Positions 17,301 through 26,004 are shown, counted from the stretch's first letter. The stretch is 60,214 bases of DNA from Lachnospiraceae bacterium (GCA_015258095.1 JABZIV010000008.1:1-60214), one strand, 5' to 3'. Made by a program: numbers and translations. Notes: generated by a model from the sequence alone, not told the origin.

Positions 17301-17897
17301 GGACTGGATCATGTTCTGGCTTCCGGTAAAGATATCAATGTTATGGTATTTGATACCGAGGTTTACTCCAATACAGGCGGACAGTCCTCCAAGGCCACTC
17401 CTACCGGTGCAGTAGCACAGTTTGCTGCCGGCGGAAAGGATACAAAGAAGAAGGATCTTGCAGGGATTGCGATGTCCTATGGTTATGTCTATGTTGCACA
17501 CATTGCGATGGGTGCGGATATGGCGCAGACCGTTAAGGCTATTTCCGAGGCGGAGGCTTATCCGGGACCGTCCCTTATCATTGCTTACTCACCATGTATC
17601 AACCATGGTATCAAGAAGGGAATGGCAAAGGCACAGACCGAAGAGAAACTTGCCGTAGAATCCGGATACTGGAATAACTTCCGTTTCAACCCGCTTGGCG
17701 GAGATAAGAAGTTCAGTCTCGATTCGAAAGAGCCGAAGTTCGAAGGATATCAGGAGTTCTTGCAGGGTGAGGTTCGTTACCTTTCTCTTGCTCTGAAGAA
17801 TCCGGAAAGAGCGAAGGCTTTGGATGAGATGAACGAGAAGGAAGCAAAAGAAAGATATGAGAAGTTGAAGAGACTGGTTGATCTTTATAACAACTAA
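14361..17897 (+). CDS. nifJ: Pyruvate:ferredoxin (flavodoxin) oxidoreductase, single-chain
   Basis: This enzyme converts pyruvate and CoA to acetyl-CoA and CO2 and reduces ferredoxin, a central step in anaerobic fermentation. At 1178 residues it is the full fused form with all domains on one chain. The N-terminal pyrimidine-binding domain starts at GNQAAAHASYAFSEVAAIFP. Two 4Fe-4S clusters of the ferredoxin domain are visible: C695-x2-C698-x2-C701-x3-C705, and a second beginning at C749 (CVGCGSCANVC). A further CPGCGE precedes the thiamine diphosphate site, GDGWAYDIGFGGLDH, with NTGGQ after it. The codon use is highly regular, as expected of an abundant protein. It is a single-gene unit with its own promoter and terminator. 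It could also be named por. Confidence 0.97.
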   Translation: MARKMKTMDGNQAAAHASYAFSEVAAIFPITPSSVMPEHIDEWATEGRQNILGEPVQVTEMQSEAGAAGAVHGALAAGALTTTFTASQGLLLMIPDIYKIAGEQLPGVFDVSARAVATHALSIFGDHSDVMACRQTGAALLCESSVQEVMDLTPVAHLAALKGKIPFINFFDGFRTSHEIQKIEEWDYEDLKDMVDWEYVDAFRKNALNPNRPVERGSAQNPDIFFQAREASNPYYDALPAIVQEYMDKVNKKLGTDYALFNYYGAKDAEHIIVAMGSVNETIEETIDYLSEKTGAKLGLIKVRLYRPFATDAFLKAIPKTVKTISVLDRTKEPGSIGEPLYLDVVAALSDSAFKNVTVLSGRYGLGSKDTTPAQIVAVYNNKDKKRFTIGINDDVTHLSLQEGPAIVTTPAGTVNCKFWGLGADGTVGANKNSIKIIGDNTDKYAQAYFDYDSKKSGGVTMSHLRFGDKPIKSTYLIKRANFVACHNPAYMTKFNMVQELVDGGTFLLNCTWSKDEVEKHIPGQVKKYMAEHNIKFYIINGVKIGIETGMGPTRINTILQSAFFTLTGIIPKEQANKLMKDAAQKTYGRKGEDVVKKNWAAIDAGANAFEEVEVKKEWANCADEGLEFKTKTVGRADALDFVNNIQNYVSAQEGNNLPVSAFQSYVDGSTPVGTAAYEKRGIAVNVPVWNPDNCIQCNFCSYVCPHAAIRPFAFTEEEAEKAPSGNQTKPMTAMANYKFGIKVSVLDCVGCGSCANVCPGMKGEKALVMSPREDHEDAQKYFDYAVTLPEKEEVIAKFKETTVKGSQFKKPLFEFSGACPGCGETPYAKLITQLFGERMYISNATGCSSIWGNSSPSTPYTVNAKGQGPAWDNSLFEDNAEFGYGMLLAQNAIRDRLKKQVERLAEESKDSAVVEAAKEYLDTFAVGATNGTATEKLLAALEGKTDAIAKDLLKNKDFLGKKSQWIFGGDGWAYDIGFGGLDHVLASGKDINVMVFDTEVYSNTGGQSSKATPTGAVAQFAAGGKDTKKKDLAGIAMSYGYVYVAHIAMGADMAQTVKAISEAEAYPGPSLIIAYSPCINHGIKKGMAKAQTEEKLAVESGYWNNFRFNPLGGDKKFSLDSKEPKFEGYQEFLQGEVRYLSLALKNPERAKALDEMNEKEAKERYEKLKRLVDLYNN

Positions 17898-17911
17898 TTC
17901 TTCCTGCTTTG

Positions 17912-17945
17912 AAAAAGAGTTGCAGCTTTGCTTGCAACTCTTTTT
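17912..17945 (+). terminator. Intrinsic terminator after pyruvate:ferredoxin oxidoreductase
   Basis: AAAAAGAGTTGCA (17912-17924) pairs perfectly with TGCAACTCTTTTT (17933-17945), 13 bp around an 8-nt loop, and ends in a T run. Confidence 0.93.
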
Positions 17946-18010
17946 CTTTTTTCTATTATGATTTTGAAAAGCTATTTTATGGAAGAGAATGCGCAGAAAG
18001 GATAAAGCGT

Positions 18011-18039
18011 GTGACATCTTCCTTTTTTAATGGTAAAAT
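18011..18039 (+). promoter_or_regulatory. Probable der promoter with extended -10
   Basis: GTGACA (18011-18016) and TAAAAT (18034-18039) are 17 bp apart. A TG precedes the -10 by one base (TGGTAAAAT). It lies 33 bp before the der start. Confidence 0.65.
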
Positions 18040-18072
18040 GAAGCCATTTCGAGGATAGATAGGGGGAGAGTC

Positions 18073-19398
18073 GTGAGAAAAGCCGTTGTTGCTGTGGTAG
18101 GACGTCCTAATGTCGGGAAATCCACCCTTTTTAATGCGATTGCCGGAAAACAGATTTCCATAGTGCAGGATACGCCGGGGGTAACGAGAGATCGAATCTA
18201 TGCGGAAGCTTCCTGGTTGACATATCATTTTACCTTGGTCGATACCGGCGGAATCGAACCGGTATCCGATAACCTGATTTTGAAGGAGATGCGTGCGCAG
18301 GCGGAACTTGCGATTGAGACTGCGGATGTCATTCTTTTTGTTACGGATGTACGTACCGGGGTTGTGGATGCGGACTATGAAGTTGCCGAGATGCTCAGAA
18401 AATCAAAGAAACCGATTGTGCTCTGTGTCAACAAAGTAGACAGTGTAAAGAAATTCGGTAATGATGTGTATGAGTTTTATGTGCTTGGTCTCGGGGAACC
18501 CTTCCCGGTTTCTTCTGCAAACCAGATGGGAATAGGGGATCTCTTAGAAGAAGTAGTAAAACATTTTCCCAGTGAAGGAGAAGAGGAAGAAGAGGATGAC
18601 CGTTTAAAGATTGCTCTGATTGGGAAGCCGAATGTGGGAAAGAGCTCTTTAATCAACCGCCTTTTAGGGGAGAAAAGAGTTATTGTTTCGGATATTGCCG
18701 GAACAACAAGAGACGCAATTGATACGGAGATTCAGTATAAGGGAAAGTCCTATGTCTTTATTGATACGGCGGGATTGAGAAGGAAAGGAAGAGTAACGGA
18801 GGATATCGAGCGTTATTCCGTGATTCGAACTGTTTCAGCGGTGGATCGGGCGGATATCTGTGTTGTTCTCTTAGATGCGACAGAAGGAATCACCGATGGC
18901 GATACTCGTATTGCAGGCATTGCGCATGAATCCGGAAAAGGGGTGATTATTGCCGTAAACAAGTGGGATTTGATTGAGAAAAATGATAAAACCATGCAGG
19001 AATTCACGAAAAAACTTCGTGAAAAGTTTTCGTATATGGACTATGCCGAGATTCTCTTTATTTCCGCGGAAACGGGACAGCGTACGGAACGAATCTTTGA
19101 GCTGGTCGACCGAATTCATGAGAATCAGGTTTTACGGATTAAAACCGGTGTCTTAAATGAGATTTTGGCACGGGCAACCGCAATGAAGCAACCGCCTTCC
19201 GATAAAGGAAGAAGATTAAAACTGTTTTATATTACGCAGGCTTCGGTTTCTCCTCCGACTTTTGTTCTTTTTGTAAATGATCGCGAATTGATGCATTTTT
19301 CTTATACAAGATATATCGAGAATCAGATTCGGGAAAACTTCGGTTTTGCGGGAACACCGATTCGTTTCATTATTAGAGAGAGAGGAGAAGAAAACTAA
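18073..19398 (+). CDS. der: Ribosome biogenesis GTPase Der (EngA)
   Basis: Der is a tandem-GTPase protein needed for 50S ribosomal subunit assembly. The 441 residues carry two complete G domains: GRPNVGKS near residue 10 with DTGG and NKVD, and GKPNVGKS near residue 183 with DTAG and NKWD. A KH-like C-terminal domain follows, ending FAGTPIRFIIRERGEE. An acidic linker (GEEEEEDD) joins the two G domains. The start is GTG with AGGGGGAG upstream. plsY starts one base after the stop, a tight pairing common in Firmicutes, and gpsA follows, so this is a ribosome assembly and phospholipid synthesis unit. Confidence 0.97.
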   Translation: MRKAVVAVVGRPNVGKSTLFNAIAGKQISIVQDTPGVTRDRIYAEASWLTYHFTLVDTGGIEPVSDNLILKEMRAQAELAIETADVILFVTDVRTGVVDADYEVAEMLRKSKKPIVLCVNKVDSVKKFGNDVYEFYVLGLGEPFPVSSANQMGIGDLLEEVVKHFPSEGEEEEEDDRLKIALIGKPNVGKSSLINRLLGEKRVIVSDIAGTTRDAIDTEIQYKGKSYVFIDTAGLRRKGRVTEDIERYSVIRTVSAVDRADICVVLLDATEGITDGDTRIAGIAHESGKGVIIAVNKWDLIEKNDKTMQEFTKKLREKFSYMDYAEILFISAETGQRTERIFELVDRIHENQVLRIKTGVLNEILARATAMKQPPSDKGRRLKLFYITQASVSPPTFVLFVNDRELMHFSYTRYIENQIRENFGFAGTPIRFIIRERGEEN

Positions 19399-19399
19399 G

Positions 19400-20047
19400 A
19401 TGTCCGTGCAGGAAAGTATCATTGCGCTCATCGTCGGCTATCTCTTCGGTAATATTCCGAACGGCTATCTCTATGCGAAAGCGCATGGAATCGATATCTT
19501 TAAAGAGGGATCCGGAAATCCGGGCAGTACCAATGTCCTTCGCACTCTGGGAAAGCGGGCAGGGATTACCGTGCTTTTGATGGATATTGCAAAGTGTGTT
19601 GTCCCCATCTTTTTTATGGTGCTGTTCTTTAAGCCGGGGAATGAGGATCAAAAAACGCTTCTCATGATGGTAACGGGCCTCGGTGCTATCCTGGGTCACA
19701 ATTTTCCTTTTCTTTCTAAAGTAAAGGGAGGGAAAGGTGTTGCGTGTACCGGCGCCTTGCTCCTCGTGCTCGCTCCTCTCTATACCGTCTTTCTTTTGCT
19801 GTTCTTTATCGTGATTGTTATCCTTACCGGATATGTCAGCTTAGGTTCTATGCTTGCGGTGACGGCGTTTTTCTTTTCCGTTCTTCTTTTTGGAAAGAGC
19901 GGCATGCTCTTTCCTTTCAGTTCCGCAATTTATCTTCCCATGTGCATACTCAGTTTTATTCTCGCGGCGCTCTTGATTTTCCAGCATCGGGGAAATATAA
20001 AGAGGCTTTTAAACGGAACGGAAAACCGCTTTGGAAAGAAGAAATAG
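19400..20047 (+). CDS. plsY: Acyl-phosphate:glycerol-3-phosphate acyltransferase PlsY
   Basis: PlsY makes lysophosphatidic acid from acyl-phosphate and glycerol 3-phosphate at the inner membrane, the first step of phospholipid synthesis in most bacteria. The 215 residues are membrane-embedded, with about five hydrophobic segments and the conserved loops GSGNPGSTNVLRTLGKRAG and GHNFPFLSKVKGGKGVA. The ATG at 19400 begins MSVQESIIALIVGY; an in-frame upstream ATG lies inside der and is rejected. A 10-bp imperfect hairpin (GGAAAACCGCT with AGCGGTTTCC) spans the end of the gene but has no T run. gpsA, which supplies glycerol 3-phosphate, is next, 75 bp downstream. Confidence 0.95.
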   Translation: MSVQESIIALIVGYLFGNIPNGYLYAKAHGIDIFKEGSGNPGSTNVLRTLGKRAGITVLLMDIAKCVVPIFFMVLFFKPGNEDQKTLLMMVTGLGAILGHNFPFLSKVKGGKGVACTGALLLVLAPLYTVFLLLFFIVIVILTGYVSLGSMLAVTAFFFSVLLFGKSGMLFPFSSAIYLPMCILSFILAALLIFQHRGNIKRLLNGTENRFGKKK

Positions 20048-20122
20048 CGGTTTCCAAAACGGTATTGTTCCTTTATTTTCCGTTCAAAAAAGGGTAGGAA
20101 TCTTGTTTGGAAAGGAGTTGCT

Positions 20123-21124
20123 ATGAAAATCACTGTTCTGGGCGCCGGAAGCTGGGGAACCGCGTTGGCAATGACTGCAGAGAAGAATGGACATTTCGTT
20201 TCCCTTTGGACACATGACAGCGAGGAAGCGAAAACGATGGAAGAAAGCAGAAAGTGTAAGAATCTTCCTGAAATCCGCATTCCGGATTCCATACGCATTC
20301 TATCCTCCTTGGAAGAAGCGGTAAAGGGTGCGGAACTGCTCCTCTTTGCCATTCCTTCCATTTACACCAGAGAAATGGCATTGCGCGTGAAGCCTTACGT
20401 AAGAAAAGAGCAGATTTTACTGACGGTATCAAAGGGAATTGAAGAAAAAACACTGGATACCATGAGCGATATATTGGAGGAGGTTTTCCCGGAGAATCGG
20501 GTGGCGGTTCTCTCCGGTCCCTCCCATGCAGAAGAAGTTTCCCGTTTTATACCGACAACCATTGTCTGTGCTTCGCAAGTGGAAGAGACGGCAAAAATCA
20601 TCCAAAATGCATTCTTGTCCGATAGTTTTCGTGTTTATACGAATAAAGATATTCGGGGAGTGGAGATTGGTGCCGCGCTAAAGAATGTCATCGCGCTTGC
20701 AGCCGGAATCGCGGATGGCCTGGGGTATGGAGATAATACGATGGCTGCTCTGATTACCAGAGGGATTGCCGAGATTTCCCGTCTGGGTATAGCAATGGGG
20801 TGTCACAGGGAGACCTTTGCAGGACTTTCCGGAATCGGAGACCTCATTGTAACCTGCGTTTCAAAACACTCCCGTAACAGACGAGCCGGCATCCTGATCG
20901 GTAAGGGAGAGCGTTATGAAGACGCGATGAAAGAGGTTGGACAGGTGGTAGAAGGGGTTTATGCGGCGAAAGCGGCAAAAGCGCTTGGAGAAAAATACAA
21001 GGTGGAACTTCCTATCGTAAAAGAGGTGAATGCAATTCTTTTCGAGGGGAAAGAGCCGAAGGATGCGGTGTCGGAATTAATGCTTCGGGATCGGCGCAGT
21101 GAGAATCCGGCAGTTGCTTTTTAG
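20123..21124 (+). CDS. gpsA: NAD(P)-dependent glycerol-3-phosphate dehydrogenase
   Basis: GpsA reduces dihydroxyacetone phosphate to sn-glycerol 3-phosphate for phospholipid synthesis. At 333 residues it is the usual length. The N-terminal Rossmann motif is VLGAGSWGTALA. Other family blocks are LLFAIPSIYTREM, VSKGIEEKTLDTMSD, LSGPSHAEEV, the catalytic Lys region GAALKNVIALAAGIADGLG and FAGLSGIGDLIVTC. The start is ATG with AAAGGAG upstream. It follows plsY, whose acceptor substrate it makes. No terminator is obvious after it, and the next gene has its own consensus promoter. Confidence 0.97.
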   Translation: MKITVLGAGSWGTALAMTAEKNGHFVSLWTHDSEEAKTMEESRKCKNLPEIRIPDSIRILSSLEEAVKGAELLLFAIPSIYTREMALRVKPYVRKEQILLTVSKGIEEKTLDTMSDILEEVFPENRVAVLSGPSHAEEVSRFIPTTIVCASQVEETAKIIQNAFLSDSFRVYTNKDIRGVEIGAALKNVIALAAGIADGLGYGDNTMAALITRGIAEISRLGIAMGCHRETFAGLSGIGDLIVTCVSKHSRNRRAGILIGKGERYEDAMKEVGQVVEGVYAAKAAKALGEKYKVELPIVKEVNAILFEGKEPKDAVSELMLRDRRSENPAVAF

Positions 21125-21196
21125 AGAAAAATCATAATAGATATTACTTGAGGTTATATCGAAATTAATTTTCCATAAATATTGTTATGAAAAGAA

Positions 21197-21225
21197 TTGA
21201 CAAGGCTATAAGTCTTCCCTATAAT
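21197..21225 (+). promoter_or_regulatory. Perfect-consensus sigma-A promoter of the liv operon
   Basis: TTGACA (21197-21202) and TATAAT (21220-21225) are exactly 17 bp apart, matching the housekeeping consensus at every position. Strong transcription of the binding-protein gene is expected. The start codon is 43 bp downstream. Confidence 0.9.
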
Positions 21226-21268
21226 ACGGAAAGATTTTTAATGTTAAGAGAATCAGGGGAGGGAAACA

Positions 21269-22471
21269 ATGAAAAGACAAATCAGTTTTGCTCTGGCTGC
21301 TTTAATGGCTCTTTCTTTAGCGGCTTGTGGCGGAAGTAAAGAAAACAGCAGTAAAGGAAGTACTGCAGCACAGGGAAGTGAAGGGCAGAAAGCGGATGCA
21401 AGCGGAAAGAAATGGAAGATCGGATCTCAGGGACCTTTGACGGGAGGAGCTGCCGTTTACGGGAATGCCGTAGTGAACGGTGCGGAGATTGCCATTGATG
21501 AGATTAATGCCAATGGCGGTATCAACGGGTATCAGATTGAGTATAAGAAGGCGGATGACGAGCATGACCAGGAGAAAGCCGTTAATGCATATAACAGCTT
21601 GAAAGACTGGGGAATGCAGTTCCTGGTAGGACCGACAACCAGTGCCCCGGCAATTGCCGTAGGCACGGAGTCCGAGGCGGATAACCTTTTCATGATTTCT
21701 CCGTCCGGTTCCGCTTTGGAGGTGACTGCGCCGAAGAATGTATTCCGTGTATGTTTCTCCGATCCGGCACAGGGAGCAAAGTCCGCAGAGTATATCGGTT
21801 CTCATAAGTTAGGAACAAAGATTGGTATTATCTATGATTCTTCCGATGTGTATTCTACCGGTATTCATGATTCCTTTAAGGAAGCTGCGCCGAAGCAGGG
21901 ACTGGACATTGTTGCGGATGAGCAGTTTACTGCTGATTCCAATAAGGACTTCTCTACACAGTTACAGAAGATGAAAGATTCCGGAGCGGACTTGGTTTTC
22001 CTTCCGTTCTATTATACGGAAGCCGCTTTGGTTCTTACGCAGGCCAATACCATGGGATATAAGCCGACATTCTTCGGATGTGACGGCATGGACGGTATTC
22101 TGAACGTGGAAAACTTTGATACAAAGCTTGCAGACGGTCTTATGCTTCTGACTCCGTTTGCTGCGGATTCGAAGGACGAGCTTACCGTAAACTTTGTAAA
22201 GAAGTACAAAGAGAAGTTCAACGATACGCCGATACAGTTTGCTGCCGATGCGTATGACGCAGTTTATGCAGTGAAGGCTGCCGCAGAGAAGGCAAATGTC
22301 ACACCGGATATGAGCGTTTCCGATTTGGGAGATGCCATGGAGAAGGCAATGACGGAAATTAGCCTGAACGGTCTTACCGGTTCCAATATGAAGTGGGATG
22401 CATCCGGAGATGTAGATAAAGAGCCGAAGGCAGTTGTAATCAAAGATGGAGCGTATGTTTCCGCAGAATAA
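21269..22471 (+). CDS. livK: Branched-chain amino acid ABC transporter substrate-binding lipoprotein
   Basis: This 400-residue lipoprotein captures branched-chain or related amino acids outside the membrane and delivers them to LivHMGF. The signal peptide MKRQISFALAALMALSLAAC has a lipobox with the lipidated cysteine at residue 20, followed by a Ser/Lys/Gly-rich linker. The periplasmic-binding fold of the Leu/Ile/Val family starts at WKIGSQGPLTGGAAVYG and shows GAEIAIDEINANGGINGY. Ligand specificity cannot be read from sequence by eye; Leu, Ile and Val are likely, though other amino acids or small amides are possible. The start is ATG with GGGGAGGG upstream. It is followed by a hairpin that should attenuate expression of the downstream membrane genes. 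Confidence 0.93.
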   Translation: MKRQISFALAALMALSLAACGGSKENSSKGSTAAQGSEGQKADASGKKWKIGSQGPLTGGAAVYGNAVVNGAEIAIDEINANGGINGYQIEYKKADDEHDQEKAVNAYNSLKDWGMQFLVGPTTSAPAIAVGTESEADNLFMISPSGSALEVTAPKNVFRVCFSDPAQGAKSAEYIGSHKLGTKIGIIYDSSDVYSTGIHDSFKEAAPKQGLDIVADEQFTADSNKDFSTQLQKMKDSGADLVFLPFYYTEAALVLTQANTMGYKPTFFGCDGMDGILNVENFDTKLADGLMLLTPFAADSKDELTVNFVKKYKEKFNDTPIQFAADAYDAVYAVKAAAEKANVTPDMSVSDLGDAMEKAMTEISLNGLTGSNMKWDASGDVDKEPKAVVIKDGAYVSAE

Positions 22472-22528
22472 CACTTCCTGTTTCATCTTGCATTTGCAAC
22501 GATAGGGTTTTTAAAGGAAGAAGGAAGA

Positions 22529-22561
22529 GGGGCTGTAAAAATACTTTCTACAGCTCCTTTT
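22529..22561 (+). terminator. Hairpin between livK and livH (attenuating terminator)
   Basis: GGGGCTGTA (22529-22537) pairs with TACAGCTCC (22549-22557) with one G-T pair, then TTTT. Such partial terminators after binding-protein genes allow the binding protein to be made in excess of the permease. Confidence 0.75.
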
Positions 22562-22586
22562 CTTACGATAAAGGAGATTGTTTGTA

Positions 22587-23471
22587 ATGATGAGTTTTAT
22601 TTCCTATCTTTTAAGCGGTATTAGTTTAGGATCGGTCTATGCCATTATTGCGCTTGGTTATACCATGGTATATGGAATTGCCAAGATGCTGAACTTTGCC
22701 CATGGAGATATCCTGATGGTAGGAGGATACACTGCTTTTATAGCATTGAATCAGATGGGCTTACCTATTCCGATTGCCGTGCTTCTCAGCATGACGGTCT
22801 GTACGGCACTTGGTGTTCTGATAGAGAGAGTTGCCTATAAACCGCTACGAAATGCCAATGCTCTTGCCGTTCTGATTACGGCAATCGGCGTTTCTTATCT
22901 ACTGCAAAATCTGGCTCTCTTACTCTTTGGGGCAAATCCGAAGAGTTTTACCTCCTTTGTGAAAATTGCGCCTTTAAAACTTGCCGGCGGAAATCTGGTG
23001 ATTTCCGGTGAAACAATCGTAACCATTCTTGTGGGAGCGCTTGTTGCCGTCTGCCTCATCAGCTTTATTCAGAAAACGAAGGCCGGACAGGCGATGCTGG
23101 CCGTTTCGGAGGATAAAGGAGCGGCGAGCCTGATGGGGGTAAACGTGAATGCAACGATTGCTCTTACTTTTGCAATCGGTTCCGCCCTTGCCAGCGTTGC
23201 CGGAATATTGCTTTGTTCCGCTTACCCGAGTCTGACGCCGACAACAGGAGCCATGCCCGGAATTAAAGCCTTTGTTGCTGCGGTTCTCGGAGGAATCGGA
23301 TCCATTCCCGGAGCATTTATCGGTGGAATATTGCTTGGTATCTTGGAAAATCTTTCCAAGGCATACATTTCTTCTAAATTGTCTGATGCGATTGTTTTTT
23401 CCGTGCTGATTATTGTTCTCCTGATTAAGCCGACCGGCATTTTGGGAAAGAAGATTATGGAGAAGGTGTAA
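22587..23471 (+). CDS. livH: Branched-chain amino acid ABC transporter permease LivH
   Basis: This 294-residue integral membrane permease pairs with LivM to form the transport channel. It shows about eight hydrophobic segments and the family blocks GSVYAIIALGYTMVYGI, NFAHGDILMVGGY and GIKAFVAAVLGGIGSIPGA, the last being the ATPase-contact loop region. The ATG at 22587 is chosen because AAAGGAG ends 10 nt before it; a TTG in frame at 22578 and a second ATG at 22590 are alternatives. livM starts one base after the stop. Confidence 0.94.
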   Translation: MMSFISYLLSGISLGSVYAIIALGYTMVYGIAKMLNFAHGDILMVGGYTAFIALNQMGLPIPIAVLLSMTVCTALGVLIERVAYKPLRNANALAVLITAIGVSYLLQNLALLLFGANPKSFTSFVKIAPLKLAGGNLVISGETIVTILVGALVAVCLISFIQKTKAGQAMLAVSEDKGAASLMGVNVNATIALTFAIGSALASVAGILLCSAYPSLTPTTGAMPGIKAFVAAVLGGIGSIPGAFIGGILLGILENLSKAYISSKLSDAIVFSVLIIVLLIKPTGILGKKIMEKV

Positions 23472-23472
23472 G

Positions 23473-24531
23473 ATGAAGAAAAATAGAATGCATTCCTGGA
23501 AAGAGCTCTTCTTGAATTATGGCATACTCATTCTCTGCTATTTTATAGTGCAGTTCTTTTTACATTCCGGTTCTGTCTCTTCTTTGATGAAAGGACTTCT
23601 GGTTCCCCTTTGCATTTACTCGATTCTGGCTATCAGTCTGAATCTTGTGGTCGGTATCTCCGGGGAACTTTCTTTAGGGCACGCCGGCTTTATGTGTGTA
23701 GGCGCTTTCAGTTCCGCGACCTGTTCGATGCTTTTAAAGGGAAGCGGACTCCCGCCGATTCTTTTGTTTGTTATTTCCTTATTGGTCGGTGCCGTAACGG
23801 CAGGTTTACTCGGTGTGCTTATCGGGATTCCGGTTCTTCGCCTGAAAGGAGACTATCTGGCTATTGTCACCCTTGCCTTTGGGGAAATCATTAAAAATCT
23901 GATTAATGCGTTGTACTTTGGTGTAGATAAGAACGGTTGGCATTTTTCCTTGAAAGACAGTAATGCGATTACTCTCGGTGAGGGAGGAAAGTGGATTATT
24001 AAAGGTGCCCAGGGAATTACCGGAACACCGAAGTACAGTACGTTTACCATGGGAATGGTGCTCTTAGTCCTTTCCATGCTCTTTATTCAGCATTTTATCC
24101 ATTCCAGAACCGGTAGAGCGGTTATGGCAATTCGGGATAACCGTATTGCTGCCGAGAGTATAGGCTTACCCGCAACAAAATTAAAACTTCTTTGTTTCTC
24201 TATTTCTGCATCATTTGCAGGAATTGCCGGTGTACTCTACGCACATAACCTGAGCTCTTTACAGGCGCTCCCGAAGAATTTCGGCTACAATCAGTCTATA
24301 ATGATTCTTGTCTTTGTCGTGATGGGCGGAATGGGAAATATGCGCGGTTCTATTCTTGCCGCAGTGGTACTCACCATTCTTCCGGAACTTCTTCGTTCTC
24401 TAAACGATTATCGCATGCTGATTTATGCTGTTGTTTTGATTTTGATGATGCTCTTTACCTCGGCACCCGGATTTATTGCTTTTCGAAAGAGTCTCATACA
24501 GAGATTTCGTAAAAAGGAGGTGAATGCATGA
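23473..24531 (+). CDS. livM: Branched-chain amino acid ABC transporter permease LivM
   Basis: This is the second membrane permease of the importer, 352 residues with about nine or ten hydrophobic segments. Family blocks include LNLVVGISGELSLGHAGFM, PVLRLKGDYLAIVTLAFGE, GRAVMAIRDNRIAAESIG and FVVMGGMGNMRGS. It begins MKKNRMHSWKELFLNYG, with a positive N terminus inside the cell. It is one base after livH and overlaps the start of livG by four bases (ATGA), so the pair is translationally coupled. Confidence 0.94.
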   Translation: MKKNRMHSWKELFLNYGILILCYFIVQFFLHSGSVSSLMKGLLVPLCIYSILAISLNLVVGISGELSLGHAGFMCVGAFSSATCSMLLKGSGLPPILLFVISLLVGAVTAGLLGVLIGIPVLRLKGDYLAIVTLAFGEIIKNLINALYFGVDKNGWHFSLKDSNAITLGEGGKWIIKGAQGITGTPKYSTFTMGMVLLVLSMLFIQHFIHSRTGRAVMAIRDNRIAAESIGLPATKLKLLCFSISASFAGIAGVLYAHNLSSLQALPKNFGYNQSIMILVFVVMGGMGNMRGSILAAVVLTILPELLRSLNDYRMLIYAVVLILMMLFTSAPGFIAFRKSLIQRFRKKEVNA

Positions 24532-25286
24532 ATTTGTTAGAGGTGAATGCACTCAGTATTTCCTTCGGCGGTCTGAAAGCTGTGGATAATTTTCATATTT
24601 CAGTGAAGAAAAATGAACTTTATGGTTTGATAGGGCCCAATGGAGCCGGAAAGACAACGATTTTCAACCTCTTGACCGGTGTATACAAACCGAATTCCGG
24701 GGAGATTCTTCTGCAAGGGAAAAATCTTGTAGGATTAAGTTGTGTGCATATCAATCAGGCCGGCGTTGCAAGAACCTTCCAAAATATTCGTTTATTCGAT
24801 AAATTGTCTGTTTTGGATAATGTGAAAGCCGGGTTCTTTTCCTCTCATAAGTATAGTTTTCTGGATGGAATCCTCCGTTTGCCGAACTATTTTAAGAAGG
24901 AAAAAGAAATGAATGACGAAGCAATGGACCTGCTTTCGGTCTTTCATTTAGAAGATCTTGCCGGAGAGTCGGCTGGAAATCTTCCTTACGGAAAACAGAG
25001 AAAGCTTGAAATTGCCAGAGCTTTGTCTACGAAACCGTCCCTCCTTCTTTTGGATGAACCGGCCGCGGGGATGAATCCGAACGAGACGGAAGAGTTGATG
25101 GAAACCATTCGCCTGGTACGGGATCGTTTTGATATGACGGTACTTCTTATTGAACACGATATGAAGCTGGTATCCGGGATTTGTGACAGACTCACGGTAC
25201 TCAATTTCGGGAAGGTGCTTTGCGAAGGAGAGACAGGAGAAGTCCTGCATAATGAAAATGTTATTAAAGCCTATTTAGGAGAGTAA
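24528..25286 (+). CDS. livG: Branched-chain amino acid ABC transporter ATP-binding protein LivG
   Basis: This cytoplasmic ATPase of 252 residues powers the LivHM channel together with LivF. It shows Walker A GPNGAGKTT, the Q-loop region VARTFQNIRLF, a signature reading NLPYGKQRKLEIARAL (a LivG-type variant of LSGGQ), Walker B LLLLDEPAAGMNP and the switch His in LLIEHDMKLV. The start overlaps the livM stop and the gene ends one base before livF. Confidence 0.96.
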   Translation: MNLLEVNALSISFGGLKAVDNFHISVKKNELYGLIGPNGAGKTTIFNLLTGVYKPNSGEILLQGKNLVGLSCVHINQAGVARTFQNIRLFDKLSVLDNVKAGFFSSHKYSFLDGILRLPNYFKKEKEMNDEAMDLLSVFHLEDLAGESAGNLPYGKQRKLEIARALSTKPSLLLLDEPAAGMNPNETEELMETIRLVRDRFDMTVLLIEHDMKLVSGICDRLTVLNFGKVLCEGETGEVLHNENVIKAYLGE

Positions 25287-25287
25287 T

Positions 25288-26001
25288 ATGGGAGAGATTC
25301 TGGAAGTTAAAAATTTACATGTGCACTATGGCATGATTCATGCCATTAAAGGAATTTCCTTTCATGTAAAAAAAGGGGAAATCGTAACCCTCATCGGAGC
25401 AAACGGTGCAGGGAAAACCAGTACATTGCAGACGATTACCGGCCTTGTTCCCTCTTCTGAAGGGGAGATTCTATATAATGGAAAAAGGATTGAAAAAGTA
25501 TCCGGTTATAAGCTTGTAGGAATGGGTCTTGCTCATGTTCCGGAGGGGAGAAGGGTCTTTTCCAGTCTTTCCGTTTACCAGAACCTGCTCCTCGGGGCGT
25601 ATACGAGAAAAGATAAGAAAGAGATAGAAGACAGTTTGGAGATGATTTATACGCATTTCCCGCGCTTGAAGGAACGTCGCAATCAGGTTGCCGGTACACT
25701 CTCAGGAGGAGAACAGCAGATGCTTGCCATGGGTAGAGCTTTGATGTCGAAGCCTGAAATGATTCTTCTGGATGAGCCGTCTATGGGATTATCTCCCATT
25801 TATGTCAATGAAATCTTTTCTTTAATTCAGATGATTCATGACAGCGGTGTTACTGTCTTACTGGTCGAGCAGAACGCAAACAAAGCGCTCATGATTGCGG
25901 ATAGAGCGTATGTTTTGGAGACGGGTGTGATTTCTTTGGAAGGAGAAGCCAAAGCGCTGCTTGCAGATCCTAAAGTTCGAGAAGCGTATTTATCGGAGTA
26001 A
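25288..26001 (+). CDS. livF: Branched-chain amino acid ABC transporter ATP-binding protein LivF
   Basis: The second ATPase of the importer has 237 residues. Walker A is GANGAGKTS, the signature is TLSGGEQQMLAMGRAL, Walker B is MILLDEPSMGLSP and the switch segment reads VLLVEQNANKAL. The conserved VPEGRRVFSSLSVYQNL block is specific to LivF-type subunits. It starts one base after livG and ends three bases before a small membrane-anchored protein gene that appears to share the transcript. Confidence 0.96.
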   Translation: MGEILEVKNLHVHYGMIHAIKGISFHVKKGEIVTLIGANGAGKTSTLQTITGLVPSSEGEILYNGKRIEKVSGYKLVGMGLAHVPEGRRVFSSLSVYQNLLLGAYTRKDKKEIEDSLEMIYTHFPRLKERRNQVAGTLSGGEQQMLAMGRALMSKPEMILLDEPSMGLSPIYVNEIFSLIQMIHDSGVTVLLVEQNANKALMIADRAYVLETGVISLEGEAKALLADPKVREAYLSE

Positions 26002-26004
26002 GCG